Part shown: positions 36,381-46,395 of the stretch, piece after piece
Position numbering within the stretch: position 1 is the stretch's first letter
Layout: every line of letters starts with the position of its first letter
Assembly: GCA_001683735.1 (NCBI GenBank)
Contig: LUGG01000024.1
Span: 186,001 to 250,000, forward strand
DNA length: 64,000 nucleotides
DNA from: Grifola frondosa
Taxonomy: Eukaryota; Basidiomycota; Agaricomycetes; Polyporales; Grifolaceae
Direction: 5' to 3'
Program-made: the position numbers and the translations under genes
The notes under the pieces: generated by a model
Seen by the model: only the letters and a program-made list of their open reading frames with translations
What the model was told of the DNA's origin: nothing
The model's database searches: none

Positions 36381-38094
36381 GGCTGGTACCTTGCATTACA
36401 TTGTGAATTGACGGTCCCATCGGTGGCATCGACGGTACTGCACCCCTTTGTGACGACGTGACTGCACCGGCGTGTGGCATTCATCATCGGGTGGTGAGGT
36501 TTTAGCGGTGCCTCTCCTGGTAAGATTCGAAAGCACGTACACAAGATGAAGCACCTTTGGCACCTCAGCTGTATCGTGATGTCGCGAGTTTTGACATCGT
36601 GACGTCGCGATACTAATACGTCGCTATGAGACGGATCCGTGCGCCGACGTGGACACCGCTGCTTCTATCTTGCGAGTCCCCACCGCACTCGCGCCCGCTT
36701 ACGAGTCGTTCTCACAACGAAGCGGGCTCTTTCTCTGGCATCATGGCATACTGCGCTGCCACCTGTTTTAGTAACTGTCATCCCAGACCGAGTGAATCGC
36801 ACGAGAAACGCATTCGCGGAGAGTGACGGTTGATTGAAGGCTTGAGTGACTCGAACGTAGTCGAACATGTTGCGAGCTGCCGTTAAAACATTCGCGGTGG
36901 CCGAATTGCGATCTGTGATCGATCTTATTACCGATAACTCCGGACCGTCTCGACGGTATGGAAGGAACCATCGTAAGTATCATATGCATCTGCAAGGTTG
37001 CTCAGCGCTCACTATTGGCGTCTTGTACGGAGAGAAGAGATGTACCTTTGGTGCAAAGGCTTGACAAAATCCTTGACTAACGGGCTTGGTTTTGGCTCTC
37101 GTTTCGCTTTCGTCTTCTGACCGAAACACCTTGGCTTCGCTTGAGCATCAGACAAATTGACAATGATACTTCCCATCCGAGGCACAGAGATCACGGCAGG
37201 CACTCCGGTGCTTTTGTCGGGAACGGACGTTCTTGGGTAGAATGGGTCGGGTTTATTTCGGATACTTCTGTAGATGGTCAAGGACTTTCCATATTAAGCA
37301 AAATTCGTAACCGCCAAGCTGGTATGTATCTTGTTCATTTCACTGGAGAGTAGACACATTCGAGAGCTTCGGGGGACCGTCGCAGCTCGGAATATTGTCT
37401 GCTGACGCGTTGGGAAAAGCCACGGACATGCCCACATCATCCACGATTCCACATCATCCATGATTTGGCGATTCTTCTTTGTACCGCATGCCGTCTCACG
37501 CTCTCCGATGGTCGCCAGCGTGCTATCTGTTGTTGCAGCTCGATGGTTGCGTGGAGGTGACTTGAAGAGGACAGGGTGTCTTCGAGCACGACAAGATACT
37601 GTTAACGCGGACGAGCGGTGGCGACGAGCTGAAGAGGGACTGAGCTGTGATTGGAGGGTGCCTGACACGTGAGCGCGAAGGGGGTCTAGACCAGACGCCG
37701 CCGAAAGTGGCAGCGTTCCTGATGTCGAAACGATAAATAATGTGGTCGTCTGTCCACGCTGCTCGTTGTTAGCTGTCTGCTGTTGTCTGTTCTTGCCCTG
37801 AGCAGCTCTGAGCGCTGTTATTTCATGCGCTCTCTGTTATTTCAGCGTGAGCTCGACATACCCCGAACAAGTGCGCTTCCCATCCTCTGCACTGCTGCAA
37901 GATCGCGTTCCTGACTTTTGTTACATCTGAAACTGCAGCACTGCTTTCCGAGCTTCAGTGCAGGTCCTCAGCGCGCTTCTACTGATCCTACCTATTCCCC
38001 TCGTCCTTCTCACCCCACACTGTCATTCTTTTGCACCACACTCCTTCTGCAGGTCCTTTCGTACTACTTCTGAGCTGAGTGCCCTGCTGTTCAG
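36381..38094. other. Intergenic, no supported gene
   Basis: Single-copy sequence between the repeat and the DUF7729 gene. Several 60-120-codon frames occur on both strands but none is splice-consistent or recognisable. The last 150 bases before 38095 are C/T-rich, as expected for a 5' leader. Confidence 0.5.
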
Positions 38095-39962
38095 ATGTTC
38101 ACTCCTCCCGCTTCACCCCTACCAACTCGCCTCGCATCTGGCAACTCGAGTACCGCAGAATCCGATCGGGAACACACTCATGACGATCCTTGTCTGCCTT
38201 CGTCTTCGACGTCAAGAGCTTCGTCGACAACAGCAGACACGAAGTTGCCCAGGACAGACATCGTTGATCCTGTTCAAGCTGGGAAACGTCGAACAGCTCG
38301 CCGCACAAAATGGACCGTCCTTCTTGTTCCCGCCGTCCTCATCCTCATCGCACTCTCCACCCGCTACCTTTCCCACCCCGCTGCGCTGGACGTTCTCTCC
38401 GCAGACGGGCCCCCGCTCAGCTGGGATGCACTCGCTGCGACGATCCAGGACGGGCGGGTGCACAAGCGGCATCCAGACGGCTCAAGTGCCTCCGCGACTA
38501 CCAACGCGATCAGCTTTGCTTCTGGTACGTCCACTCCCCTGTCCCTCGACTCGCCGTCCAGCACCGTAAGCGCATCCTCCACACCCGCACCCTCGTCCAC
38601 CAATGGCACACCCACGATCCCCGCGAGCACGCCGGTGCTCCCCACGCCTTTCCCTCAGGCATTCGACCAGACTTTCCAACAAAATTTCTCGATGGCGAGC
38701 TGCCAGAATTTTTTCACCAACATGACCATCTCGGAGGCGTTTCTGCAGTGTAGGCCGTTTTCGCTGCTGCTGCAGACTTCAGACGCGTTCATTGAGGTGA
38801 GCCCTTCCCCGTTCGTCTGGCCTTTAATGTTTGCTCGAAGAGATCGCTCGAATAACCGTCGGGATTGTCGCAGTTGACAGACACTTTCACATGCGCACAT
38901 TCCTGCGGTGGCATCGAGAGACTCACTTGTGGCACATCACAGTTTTAATTTCCCACCGATAGCGGCGTTATTTTTAATTTTCTTCCTTGCCGCTTCTACC
39001 GTTGGTTGTGTTTTCTCTGACATTACTCAATCCCCTTACAAAGCAGAGCCAGAAGAACCTCACGCTGCTCAACACCGTCATCTGGGGCACGTGCAACACG
39101 GTCCCCAGCGCAGAGCAGTGTGTAGCGAACATGGGCTGGTTCACGGACAACATCAAGACACAGTGCGCGAAGGAATCGCCATGGACAACACCATGGTGCA
39201 GACCGCGCTCATAGGTAAGGCGCCCGCCCTACCTTCTTTTTTTTGTTTTGTTTTGTTTCTGACCCGTCTTCAGGCCTCGAAAGTTACAGCGTGATGCGCG
39301 ACGCGGGGTGCTCAGCAGACACAGCGACCAGCACCTACTGCTACGTCGAAGCCATCGCGTCGACAACGCACCACGACGCGTACCTCTACGAGCTCCCGCT
39401 CGGCTTCGCGCTCCCGAACAACACGGACCCGAGCTGCTCCGCATGCACGAAGAACGTGATGGGGCTGTTCGCCGCGGACGGGATGGACCTCGTCGCGCTG
39501 CAGAGCCGGTACGAGCGCGCGGCGGAGATCGTCAACGCCGCGTGCGGCGGCCAGTTCGTGCAGTCGCTCTCCGCGCCGAGCGCTACGAGTGCCGCGCACA
39601 CGCGGTGGGGGGACGGAGGGGCGGCAATGGTGGCGGCGGCGGCGGTGCTGGTGCTGATGGCGGCGTGGGATGATAACGGGGCTTGGTTGTGGTTCATGTT
39701 CATGCCTTACGCACCTCACGCAGATTTGGTACATCCCGGACTCTCACGCACACGGACAGGCTCGCGGCTTCATTCGCACATTCTGCGGGGTGGCTTAATC
39801 TTCTTCTCCATCATCGAGGCTTCGCTTCTTGCATTTTTTTTTCTTATTTACTCAGGCTTTGGGTTTCTGGTCGGCGTGTTTTGGTGTTGCCCGTTTGCAT
39901 TATTTATTGATACCGTATGCCCTGCTATTGTACTTGGTTGTAGTCCTGCGATGCCGCTATGA
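38095..39962 (+). CDS. DUF7729 domain protein, membrane/cell-surface
   Basis: Exon 1 (38095-38796) starts MFTPPASPLPTRLASGNSST and has a membrane segment (WTVLLVPAVLILIALST), then a Ser/Thr-rich linker and PTPFPQAFDQTFQQNFSMAS. The DUF7729 signature then follows: CQNFFTNMTISEAF, CRPFSLLLQTSDAFIE. After an intron come NLTLLNTVIWGTCNTVPSAE, CVANMGWFTDNIKTQC, YSVMRDAGCSADTATSTYCY, YLYELPLGFALPN, CSACTKNVMGLFAAD. The even Cys spacing suggests an extracellular disulfide domain; role unknown. A one-base slip lies near 39175. The natural end may be about 39670 after AAMVAAAAVLVLMAA (a GPI-like tail); the frame stays open to 39962, where the inverted peptide repeat begins. Confidence 0.8.
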
Positions 39963-40197
39963 ATGTTACGCCAGCCCCGTCTTACTTGCTAATCGCTGCA
40001 TATGTAAACACCGGTGCGAGGTTTCTGGCAGTGCAGGCACAAATTTGGCTATTCGATGGCAGATTTGGCAGATCCGTAATACATGGTACATGGTACAGCA
40101 TACTGGGTTATCCCGACAAACACTTCTTTTCCTTGCTTGAAAAGATTGAAAAAAGGAGATTTCTGGCTCCAGCATAAGACGGTGGCTCGGCCGATAT

Positions 40198-40611
40198 TCA
40201 CTATAGACGCAGCTGTGAGCACACGCCCGCACGCCCGACGCTCCAGGGGAAGAAAGACGTACCCAGCACCACCCGCCGAGTCCAATAATGAGCGCGACGC
40301 ACGAGAGGCCCGGGCAGCATGGCTTCCCGCCGAGGTATTGCGGCTGGCAGGAGCGCCCGTATTCGACGCAGTCGGCGAGGGCTGCGACATGTACATGAAT
40401 GGCTGCGGCGCACAGATGCTGCACGATGGTGCTTACTAGAGTCCTGCGAGTCCTGGATGGAGGTCGAAGGGTCCGCCGCGGGCGCAGGGTCAGCCGGGGT
40501 GGCAGGGTCCGCCGGGGTGGCAGGGTCCGCCGGGGGGGCGGGAGTCGAGGCTGCGGAGGCGGCGAGAGCGACCGCGGCGAGCATGATGGTGGAAAGTGAG
40601 AGCAGCTGCAT
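40198..40611 (-). CDS. Small secreted six-cysteine (knottin/ICK-like) peptide 4
   Basis: Exons 40611-40437, 40381-40263 and a stop-only exon 40200-40198, giving 98 residues. Signal peptide MQLLSLSTIMLAAVALAASA. The pro-region is longer than in the others because a Pro-Ala-Asp unit (PADPATPADPATPADPAP) is repeated. The core is C-x6-C-x9-CC-x4-C-x10-C (CVEYGRSCQPQY, PCCPGLSC, GGWCW). The last intron again lies directly before TGA. It is the inverted counterpart of peptide 3. Confidence 0.8.
40490..40550. repeat. In-frame short tandem repeat inside peptide 4
   Basis: GGTGGCAGGGTCCGCCGG-type units repeat about three times and encode the repeated PADPAT of the pro-region. Peptides 1 and 3 lack it. 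Confidence 0.8.
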
Positions 40612-40979
40612 TGTGTGGCGAGTTGTGTGCGTTGGGACTGGGGGATGTGAAACTCCCTGCAGGAGGTTTTATATGTTTGCGGAATATAGTTCTCGATGAG
40701 TCTTGTGGCTTGGGTATCGCCCTTCTGCTCCCATCCGACGGAGCGCGTAGGTCATGTTATGGTGTATTAACTGTGTTCCTGCGTTCATCGACGACATCCC
40801 CGCTGAGAGATAGCTGCAAGGCTTGACACTGTTCGGGAGGGCTGAGATGCGGCGTACATCAAAGTGTAGGCTCGTCCTGTGATCAGAATCTTTGAATTAA
40901 TAGTAGAAGGGTGGTCTCGGTAACCTTTCAAATTGTGCCCCTTTTATGGTTACAGTAGCAGGGATCATGTGTGCGTTCG

Positions 40980-41024
40980 CCGACCGAACTTCGAGCGCGC
41001 CTAATGTGCTCGAAGTTCGGTCGG
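40980..41024. other. Perfect 17-bp inverted repeat (hairpin)
   Basis: Arms CCGACCGAACTTCGAGC (40980-40996) and GCTCGAAGTTCGGTCGG (41008-41024) with an 11-base loop. It lies in the 3' flank of peptide 5 and matches the imperfect hairpin at about 33510-33555. Confidence 0.85.
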
Positions 41025-41205
41025 GAACTTTGGCAGATTCCAAGGGAATTCCATGAAGGTCCGAATTGTGGAATGCATTACTGAATAACTGTATAGACAC
41101 AGACGTGTGTGGCGTACGTAGCCAATGGATATGCATCGACATAGACATCTTGCCATCTTAATGGTACGATGCCAACTAGCGCGGGCACGACATTCAATGT
41201 GTATG

Positions 41206-41440
41206 CAGTCAGCACACGCCCGCACGCTCCATGCAGGGAAGTTCAAGACGCACCAAGCACTACCCGACCCCCAAAACGATCGTGATGTACGTGAACCCGA
41301 GCTGCACTGCTTCCCGTGGCGGTAGTACGGCTGGCAGGGTGCACATAGGCGATACAGTCGGTGAAGGCTGCGACATGAAACGGCTGCAGCGCACAGAGAC
41401 GGCACGATGGCGCTTACTAAAACCCAGTGGGTCCTAGGGG
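41206..41440 (-). pseudogene. Knottin-like peptide 5, broken copy
   Basis: The second exon is recognisable (ACTGTATCGCCTATG then CAGCCGTACTACCGCCACGG), with the 5' splice sites GTAAGCG and TCGCAG kept. It is out of frame, several cysteines are lost, and the leader exon is replaced by SDR sequence. It is the inverted relative of peptide 2. Confidence 0.7.
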
Positions 41441-41464
41441 GAGGTGGCGAGGAGCATTGTTTCT

Positions 41465-42269
41465 GCCCGACAGCCTCGATGACCTTCAGCTGCTTGCTCA
41501 CCGGCGCCAAGATACTGCGTACTTCGCAGCGACTACGGCGGAGGCTCCAAGTTTCGTGCTTGAGTAGGTCGCCATGACTGAGAAATGGGACTTCCAGGCG
41601 AAATCAGGGTCGCCTGCGCCAGCACCGATAACGACAATCTTCTGCGCACCACCCTTACGTATCAGTGGCAGGAAAGCATTGATAACGTGCACAACGCCAA
41701 GTACGTTAACCTTGACCGCTCTATCCTAATCAGCATATAATAGATGTATTACAGCATACTACCAACCGCTGGAATGAAATCTGCATCAGGCTCCTCAGGA
41801 TCGTTTGTGATCCATAGCAAGTTTTGTTAGCAACAGAGGAAATCATGAATATCGATCTCGTACTTACTACTCAAAGAAAGTGTGTAACTACGTTTCGTTC
41901 ATCATACGAGCAGCATTGTAGGTAAAGATATCCAGCGAGCCGCCGGTGATCTGGCGACTTCATCGGCTGCGGCCTGCACAGAAGACCGTTGACATTAACC
42001 AGTGTGCGCACCGTGAAGGCCAGACGAACCTTGAGGCTAGCTACGTCCATAACATCTCTCTGGACTACGTGGACATGCTTCGAGGTCTCTGATATCGATC
42101 AACTGCGTAGCCTTGCTCTTGTCTCGCACCAAGATGTTGCTTGGGCTAGCAGCCTGGTATATCGCCACATTAGCTATCTCATGAAGAACGGAGCGAAGCG
42201 CTGCACCAATTACCGAACGTATTCCAAACTGATACCCCTCGAGGTTCGATAGCGGCGTAAGAAGGCATG
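41465..42269 (-). pseudogene. SDR copy 2, broken
   Basis: The start (MPSY) is at 42269, followed by damaged Rossmann sequence. Recognisable parts are FLPLIRKGGAQKIVVIGAGA, DPDFAWKSHFSVMATYSSTK and VSKQLKVIEAVGQK. The region between AAKYAV and VSKQ is deleted, and at about 41465 the gene runs straight into peptide 5. It lies 442 bp from a broken TPR copy and is divergent from it. Confidence 0.8.
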
Positions 42270-42710
42270 TCGAACACCGTTACGATTTCTGTCCAAGACA
42301 ATGTGAGCCATGACAGACCGTTTTTATATCTCGGGCGGGCGGGCAAAGCGCCGCACAGTCTGACTGCAATCCTCTTAAGCTCGAGAGGGATGACAGGGGG
42401 AAGGTTATCTGTTGGAACGACGCGACGCGTTATTTACATGTATTGACGCGTATGTACATGTAGACCCGATCATGTGATTCCAAAAATCCAGGCGCTTGAG
42501 CCAATCGAATATTGTCTGTCTGAGTCTCTCCGCACCGCGAGCCTAGCGTATATTCACAATATTTAGCTGACAATCTATTCACAACCCTTTCTCTTCAGCC
42601 GACATTCTGAGAACAAAGAACGCTACAAGAGGTACGTATACAATCAGGTCTAGTCGCAGCGTTAGTCATTATGCCCCCAGCTGATACATAACGGGTTCTG
42701 CAAGCAAGAA

Positions 42711-43500
42711 ATGTTTTCAGCAACCTCGCGGTCGTCTCTTCGATTGGGAGTAAGAAGAGTCTGGAGAGGACATGCACTCAATGTTTGTGCCGTCCGCAGT
42801 CTCTCTACTTCACGTTCACCACTAGCATGGGTGCGCTCAGACGCACGCATATCCACCGTCTTCGGTGCTCTGATGGCGTTAGGTGTCGGGTCTACTGCAT
42901 ACGGTCTATACCAATTTTACTCGATGTTCACGATGTGGCCGGAAGAGGTGCGCGGCGATCTCAGGGCGGGGATCAAGACGAAGCACCAGAATGACTTGAA
43001 CTTGAGCGAGCGATAGTACGCATCAGAAAGCTTCTTCCAGCGTCTTACGCAGTTGAGCCATGCCTGGGAGACCGCACAGACGCTCCCTCTCGCCTGTTTC
43101 TCCACAGAGCCGCATCTGGAGTTCTCCGGCATCGCTGTCGCGCTCGCGGAGGTGCTGGAGGCGAATGACCGGCCCCAGCCTGCGTATGAGGTGTACAGCG
43201 CTGCACTAACCCGACTGTAGAATGCTCAGGGACTTTGGGGGCGTGAGCGTATGTGTGCGGTGTCGATTGCTGCGAAGCAGAACTGGATCCCCCGTTTGGG
43301 TAAGTAAAGACTACATAGGGACACCACTGGAAGCACTAGACGAATTTTACGCTTGTGAAATGAAATGTTCTCTTCAAGCTCGGCTCGCTGGAGGTATGCA
43401 CCTGCCTGATATTCACCGCTGCTCGTGGTATGCACAGATCTGACACTCTTACTACAGATGGCCGGCGACTACAAACAGGATTTGTGTTCGGACAGGTCAA
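42711..43500 (+). pseudogene. TTC19-like TPR gene, broken copy 1
   Basis: Starts MFSATSRSSLRLGVRRVWRG, closely matching the intact copy at 46396. An early stop replaces the first exon end (ERYLRR becomes ER-stop). About 400 bases, including the MAEVYQQPPEEEERW region, are absent, and it ends after MAGDYKQ. Losses this large cannot be single-base consensus errors. Confidence 0.85.
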
Positions 43501-43528
43501 ATCACCTTAGCTATTTACACTGACAATA

Positions 43529-43840
43529 TTGAGCACACTTACACACTTGTCAGTGATGTTGAGTCACGATCAACACGTGCCTATGACCATCACGCGTTTT
43601 GTGGCGCACCACGATGGCGCCTTGGATGCTGAACGACCGGCCCTCAAACTACGTGGTATAAAACCCCATCCGCTTCCTCCATCCCCCCCTCACTTCCTCA
43701 ACTCTCAACCACCACCATCGGACTCGAAGCAACTGTTCGCCCTCGGCCCACAATGTACCGATCCAACTTCAACACGAACGCCACACGGACATACCCCGTC
43801 ATTCGGTTCTGGGTTAGCCCAGGCTAACCCTCATATTTGA
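43529..43840 (+). CDS. Possible short gene in the repeat block
   Basis: A 103-codon frame starts MSTLTHLSVMLSHDQHVPMT. TATAAAACCCC stands at about 43658, and an ATG in another frame at 43752 begins MYRSNFNTNATRTYP. The equivalent at 60513-60178 (-) is open for 111 codons, but the two differ by small indels that are not all multiples of three. Coding is uncertain; this could be a promoter and leader only. Segments further on (VYRRIPGVLYARDEDKTRGE, 43900-43970) are also repeated in the other copies. Confidence 0.25.
   Translation: MSTLTHLSVMLSHDQHVPMTITRFVAHHDGALDAERPALKLRGIKPHPLPPSPPHFLNSQPPPSDSKQLFALGPQCTDPTSTRTPHGHTPSFGSGLAQANPHI
43811..43830. repeat. Perfect 20-bp palindrome, copy 1
   Basis: GGGTTAGCCCAGGCTAACCC has 9-bp arms around CA. 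The same palindrome is at 60188-60207 and 63955-63974 in the other blocks. Confidence 0.9.
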
Positions 43841-44125
43841 CGTTTACTGCTTCGCTTCGAATGGGGGCGCACGAGGACGTCGGTGGTGGTAGCCCACTGG
43901 CGTTTATCGCCGCATCCCCGGTGTGCTTTATGCACGCGACGAAGATAAGACTCGTGGGGAGATGAGAGCTCAGTGTGTATCTGTGCTTGCGCAGATCGGG
44001 TTATACTCCTTTTCATGTCGTGCATGCATAGGCATGTGTGGCGTGGCAGATATGCGAGACGGATGGTCACTGCCGTGGACCTCAAGATTTGTTCGCAATA
44101 GCACTTTGAGTGGTCGATGAACATG

Positions 44126-44560
44126 GGACGATGAACATGGGATCAGTCAATGAACGCAGAGTCGGTCAATGAACATGGAGTCGGTCGATGAACACGCAGT
44201 CGGTGGCGCTACGATGGTAAGACGTGATAAGTATTGCGTACGAGTTTTCGCATCCTATCTTTTCACTCCCATCGCTTTTACCCCTCCCGTTTAAACCCCT
44301 TTGGCCTTGTTGATCTTCCGGCCACTTTCCCGCTTCCTTTCACCTTCCCCTTCATCATGATTTCTAAACCGTGGGGTTCAGGAAACATGGAGAAGGGGAA
44401 TGTGACGGTGAAACAGTCGTCGCTGGAGTCGGCCTAGTCGCAGTTCGAAGAGGATTCGAAATGGTGGAGGCGGACAGTCCCGATGGAAGGAGGTTGTTTC
44501 TGAATAGCTTCAAGGCGTGTAGTGAGTACTATGGGTCTTCGCATCTTCATTTCTACTTAT
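44126..44560. repeat. Minisatellite plus hairpin-rich repeat R
   Basis: 44126-44213 holds five diverged units of the type TCGATGAACATGGAGTCGG. The rest is repeat R with facing arms CACCTTCCCCTTCATCATG and CATGGAGAAGGGGAATGTG around GTTTCCTGAACCCCACGG (here reversed). Confidence 0.8.
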
Positions 44561-44799
44561 AGATATAGCCATAGCAGTGCTTGCAGCGGATAGTTTGTAC
44601 CATACAAGAAGGTCGCAAACGGATTTCTTCGCACCTGTATTTTGGATCGAATATAAGTGGCGTCGACTGTGATTTCCTTTTGCACCATGACAATCCGCGC
44701 ACGAGCAGTTGTTTATATAGCCTTGTTGATGTATGGAGTTAAAGACTGCTTTAGGCAAGCCTTGGCTCCACAACGACTGGGCCGTCATATCTCCGGCCT

Positions 44800-45918
44800 T
44801 CATACATATACGCTCAAGTCCAATCCACGTCCGCCTTTGCCTTCTGCCACCAAGTCTAAACCTCTATGCGATAACAATCCTCCCGCATCATTCTGGCGGA
44901 CAGCCTCGATGATCTTCAGCTGCTTGCTCACCGACTCCTCTGGGGACTGCTCCACGTATTTGACATCCAGGTTGAACTTCGCCATCTTCAGCATAGCTTC
45001 CGTCTGTCTGGTTAATATCTCCGGAGGAACGGTGCCTGTGGTTTCGATCAGCTAAGTTTTCGATGAATCGGAACAATGACGGCTAACTCATGTCGGCTGT
45101 ATTGACCAACCCGGGGCTCAACGAGACTACAGTGAAGCCTTCCTCTTCCAGGAGTACTGCGTATTTCGCAGCGACTACGGCGGAGGCTCCTTTCGTACTT
45201 GAGTATGCCGCCATGACTGCAAAACGGGACTTCCACGCGAAATCAGGGTTGCCCGCGCCAGCGCCGAGGACAACGATCTTCTTCGCACTACCCTTGCGTA
45301 GCAGTGGCAGGAAAGTATTGATAGTATGTATAACACCAAGCACGTTAACCTTGAACTGTTTTATCCTGATCAGTATGCGATAGATGTGTTATAGGAGGCT
45401 ACCAACTGCTTGATTGAAATCTGCATCAAGCTCCTCAGAGCTGTTGCTGATCCACAACAAGTTTCGTGAGCAACAGAGGGAATCATCAATATCGGTCTCG
45501 CACTTACTACTCAAAGAAGGTGTGGAAGAACGTTTCGTTCATCGTACGAGCAGCACTATAGATAAGGATATCCAGCGAACCGCCGGTGATCTTGGCGACC
45601 TCGTCGGCTGCGGCCTGCACAGAAGAGTGTCATTAACCAGCGTGCGCACCGTAAAGGCTGGACGCACCTTGAGGCTCGCTGCGTCCACGACATCTCCCTG
45701 GACTACGTGAACATTCTTCGAGGCCTCTGCGATATCGATCAACCGCGTAGCCTTGCTCTTGTCCCGCACCAAGGCAAACACGACGTTGCTTGGATTAGCC
45801 GCCTAATGTATCACTACATGAGCTGTGGCATAAAGAACGGAGAGAAGGGACATACCAACTGGCGAACATATTCCAAACCGATGCCCCTTGAGCTTCCAAT
45901 GACTACGTAAGAAGGCAT
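44800..45918 (-). CDS. Short-chain dehydrogenase/reductase (SDR), copy 3
   Basis: Intact by frame and splice sites: MPSYVVIGSSRGIGLEYVRQ, VFALVRDKSKATRLIDIAEA, GGSLDILIYSAARTMNETFF, GVIHTINTFLPLLRKGS, AYSSTKGASAVVAAKYA, GFTVVSLSPGLVNTADMS and the C-terminal tail to LDLSVYV. Where copy 1 has LGSAAG this has LGAGAG, so the Ser expected in the catalytic N-S-Y-K set is Ala. The usual TATA box is degraded (GACATAAGAG for GATATAAAAG). It is divergent from the intact TPR gene with 477 bp between starts. Confidence 0.88.
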
Positions 45919-46395
45919 GTCGAATTTGGATGAGATTCTGTTTGCCAGTGAGTGGATGCCACAGTGGGTCAGAGCAGACCGCTCTTATGTCTGGCGCGGG
46001 CGGGAAAGGAGCCGCTCAATTCCATAATCCTCGTAAGCTGGGGGCAGATGACATTGGGGAACGCTATCTTCTGCCCCTTTTAGAGCCGCTTGCGGCCTCG
46101 GAACCGCTTACCAATTGTCGACGCGACGCGTTATTTACATGTATTGACGCGTATGTACGTGCACGATCATGTGATTCCGAAAAATGTAGACGCTTGCTCC
46201 GACGGACCGACATTGTATCTATCTGTAATCAATATCTAGCCAACGATCTATTCACGACCCTTCTGTTCAGTTGACATATTCTGGAAGTGAAGGGTGCTAC
46301 AAGAGGTACGCATAAATCAGGTCTAGTGGCAGCGTTAGTCATTGTGCCCCCCATCAGGCCTCCAATTGTTACATAGCGGGTTCTGCAAGTAACAA

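Noticed and set aside
36867..37064. Small plus-strand frame beginning MLRAAVKTFAVAELRS
   Set aside because: It looks protein-like for about 25 codons but has no splice-consistent continuation.
43811..43830. Telomere repeat
   Set aside because: GGGTTAG occurs once per arm in a palindrome with no array, so it is not telomeric.
43529..43840. Secure gene call for the short frame in the repeat block
   Set aside because: Indels between copies are not all in frame and there is no domain. It is kept only as a low-confidence feature.
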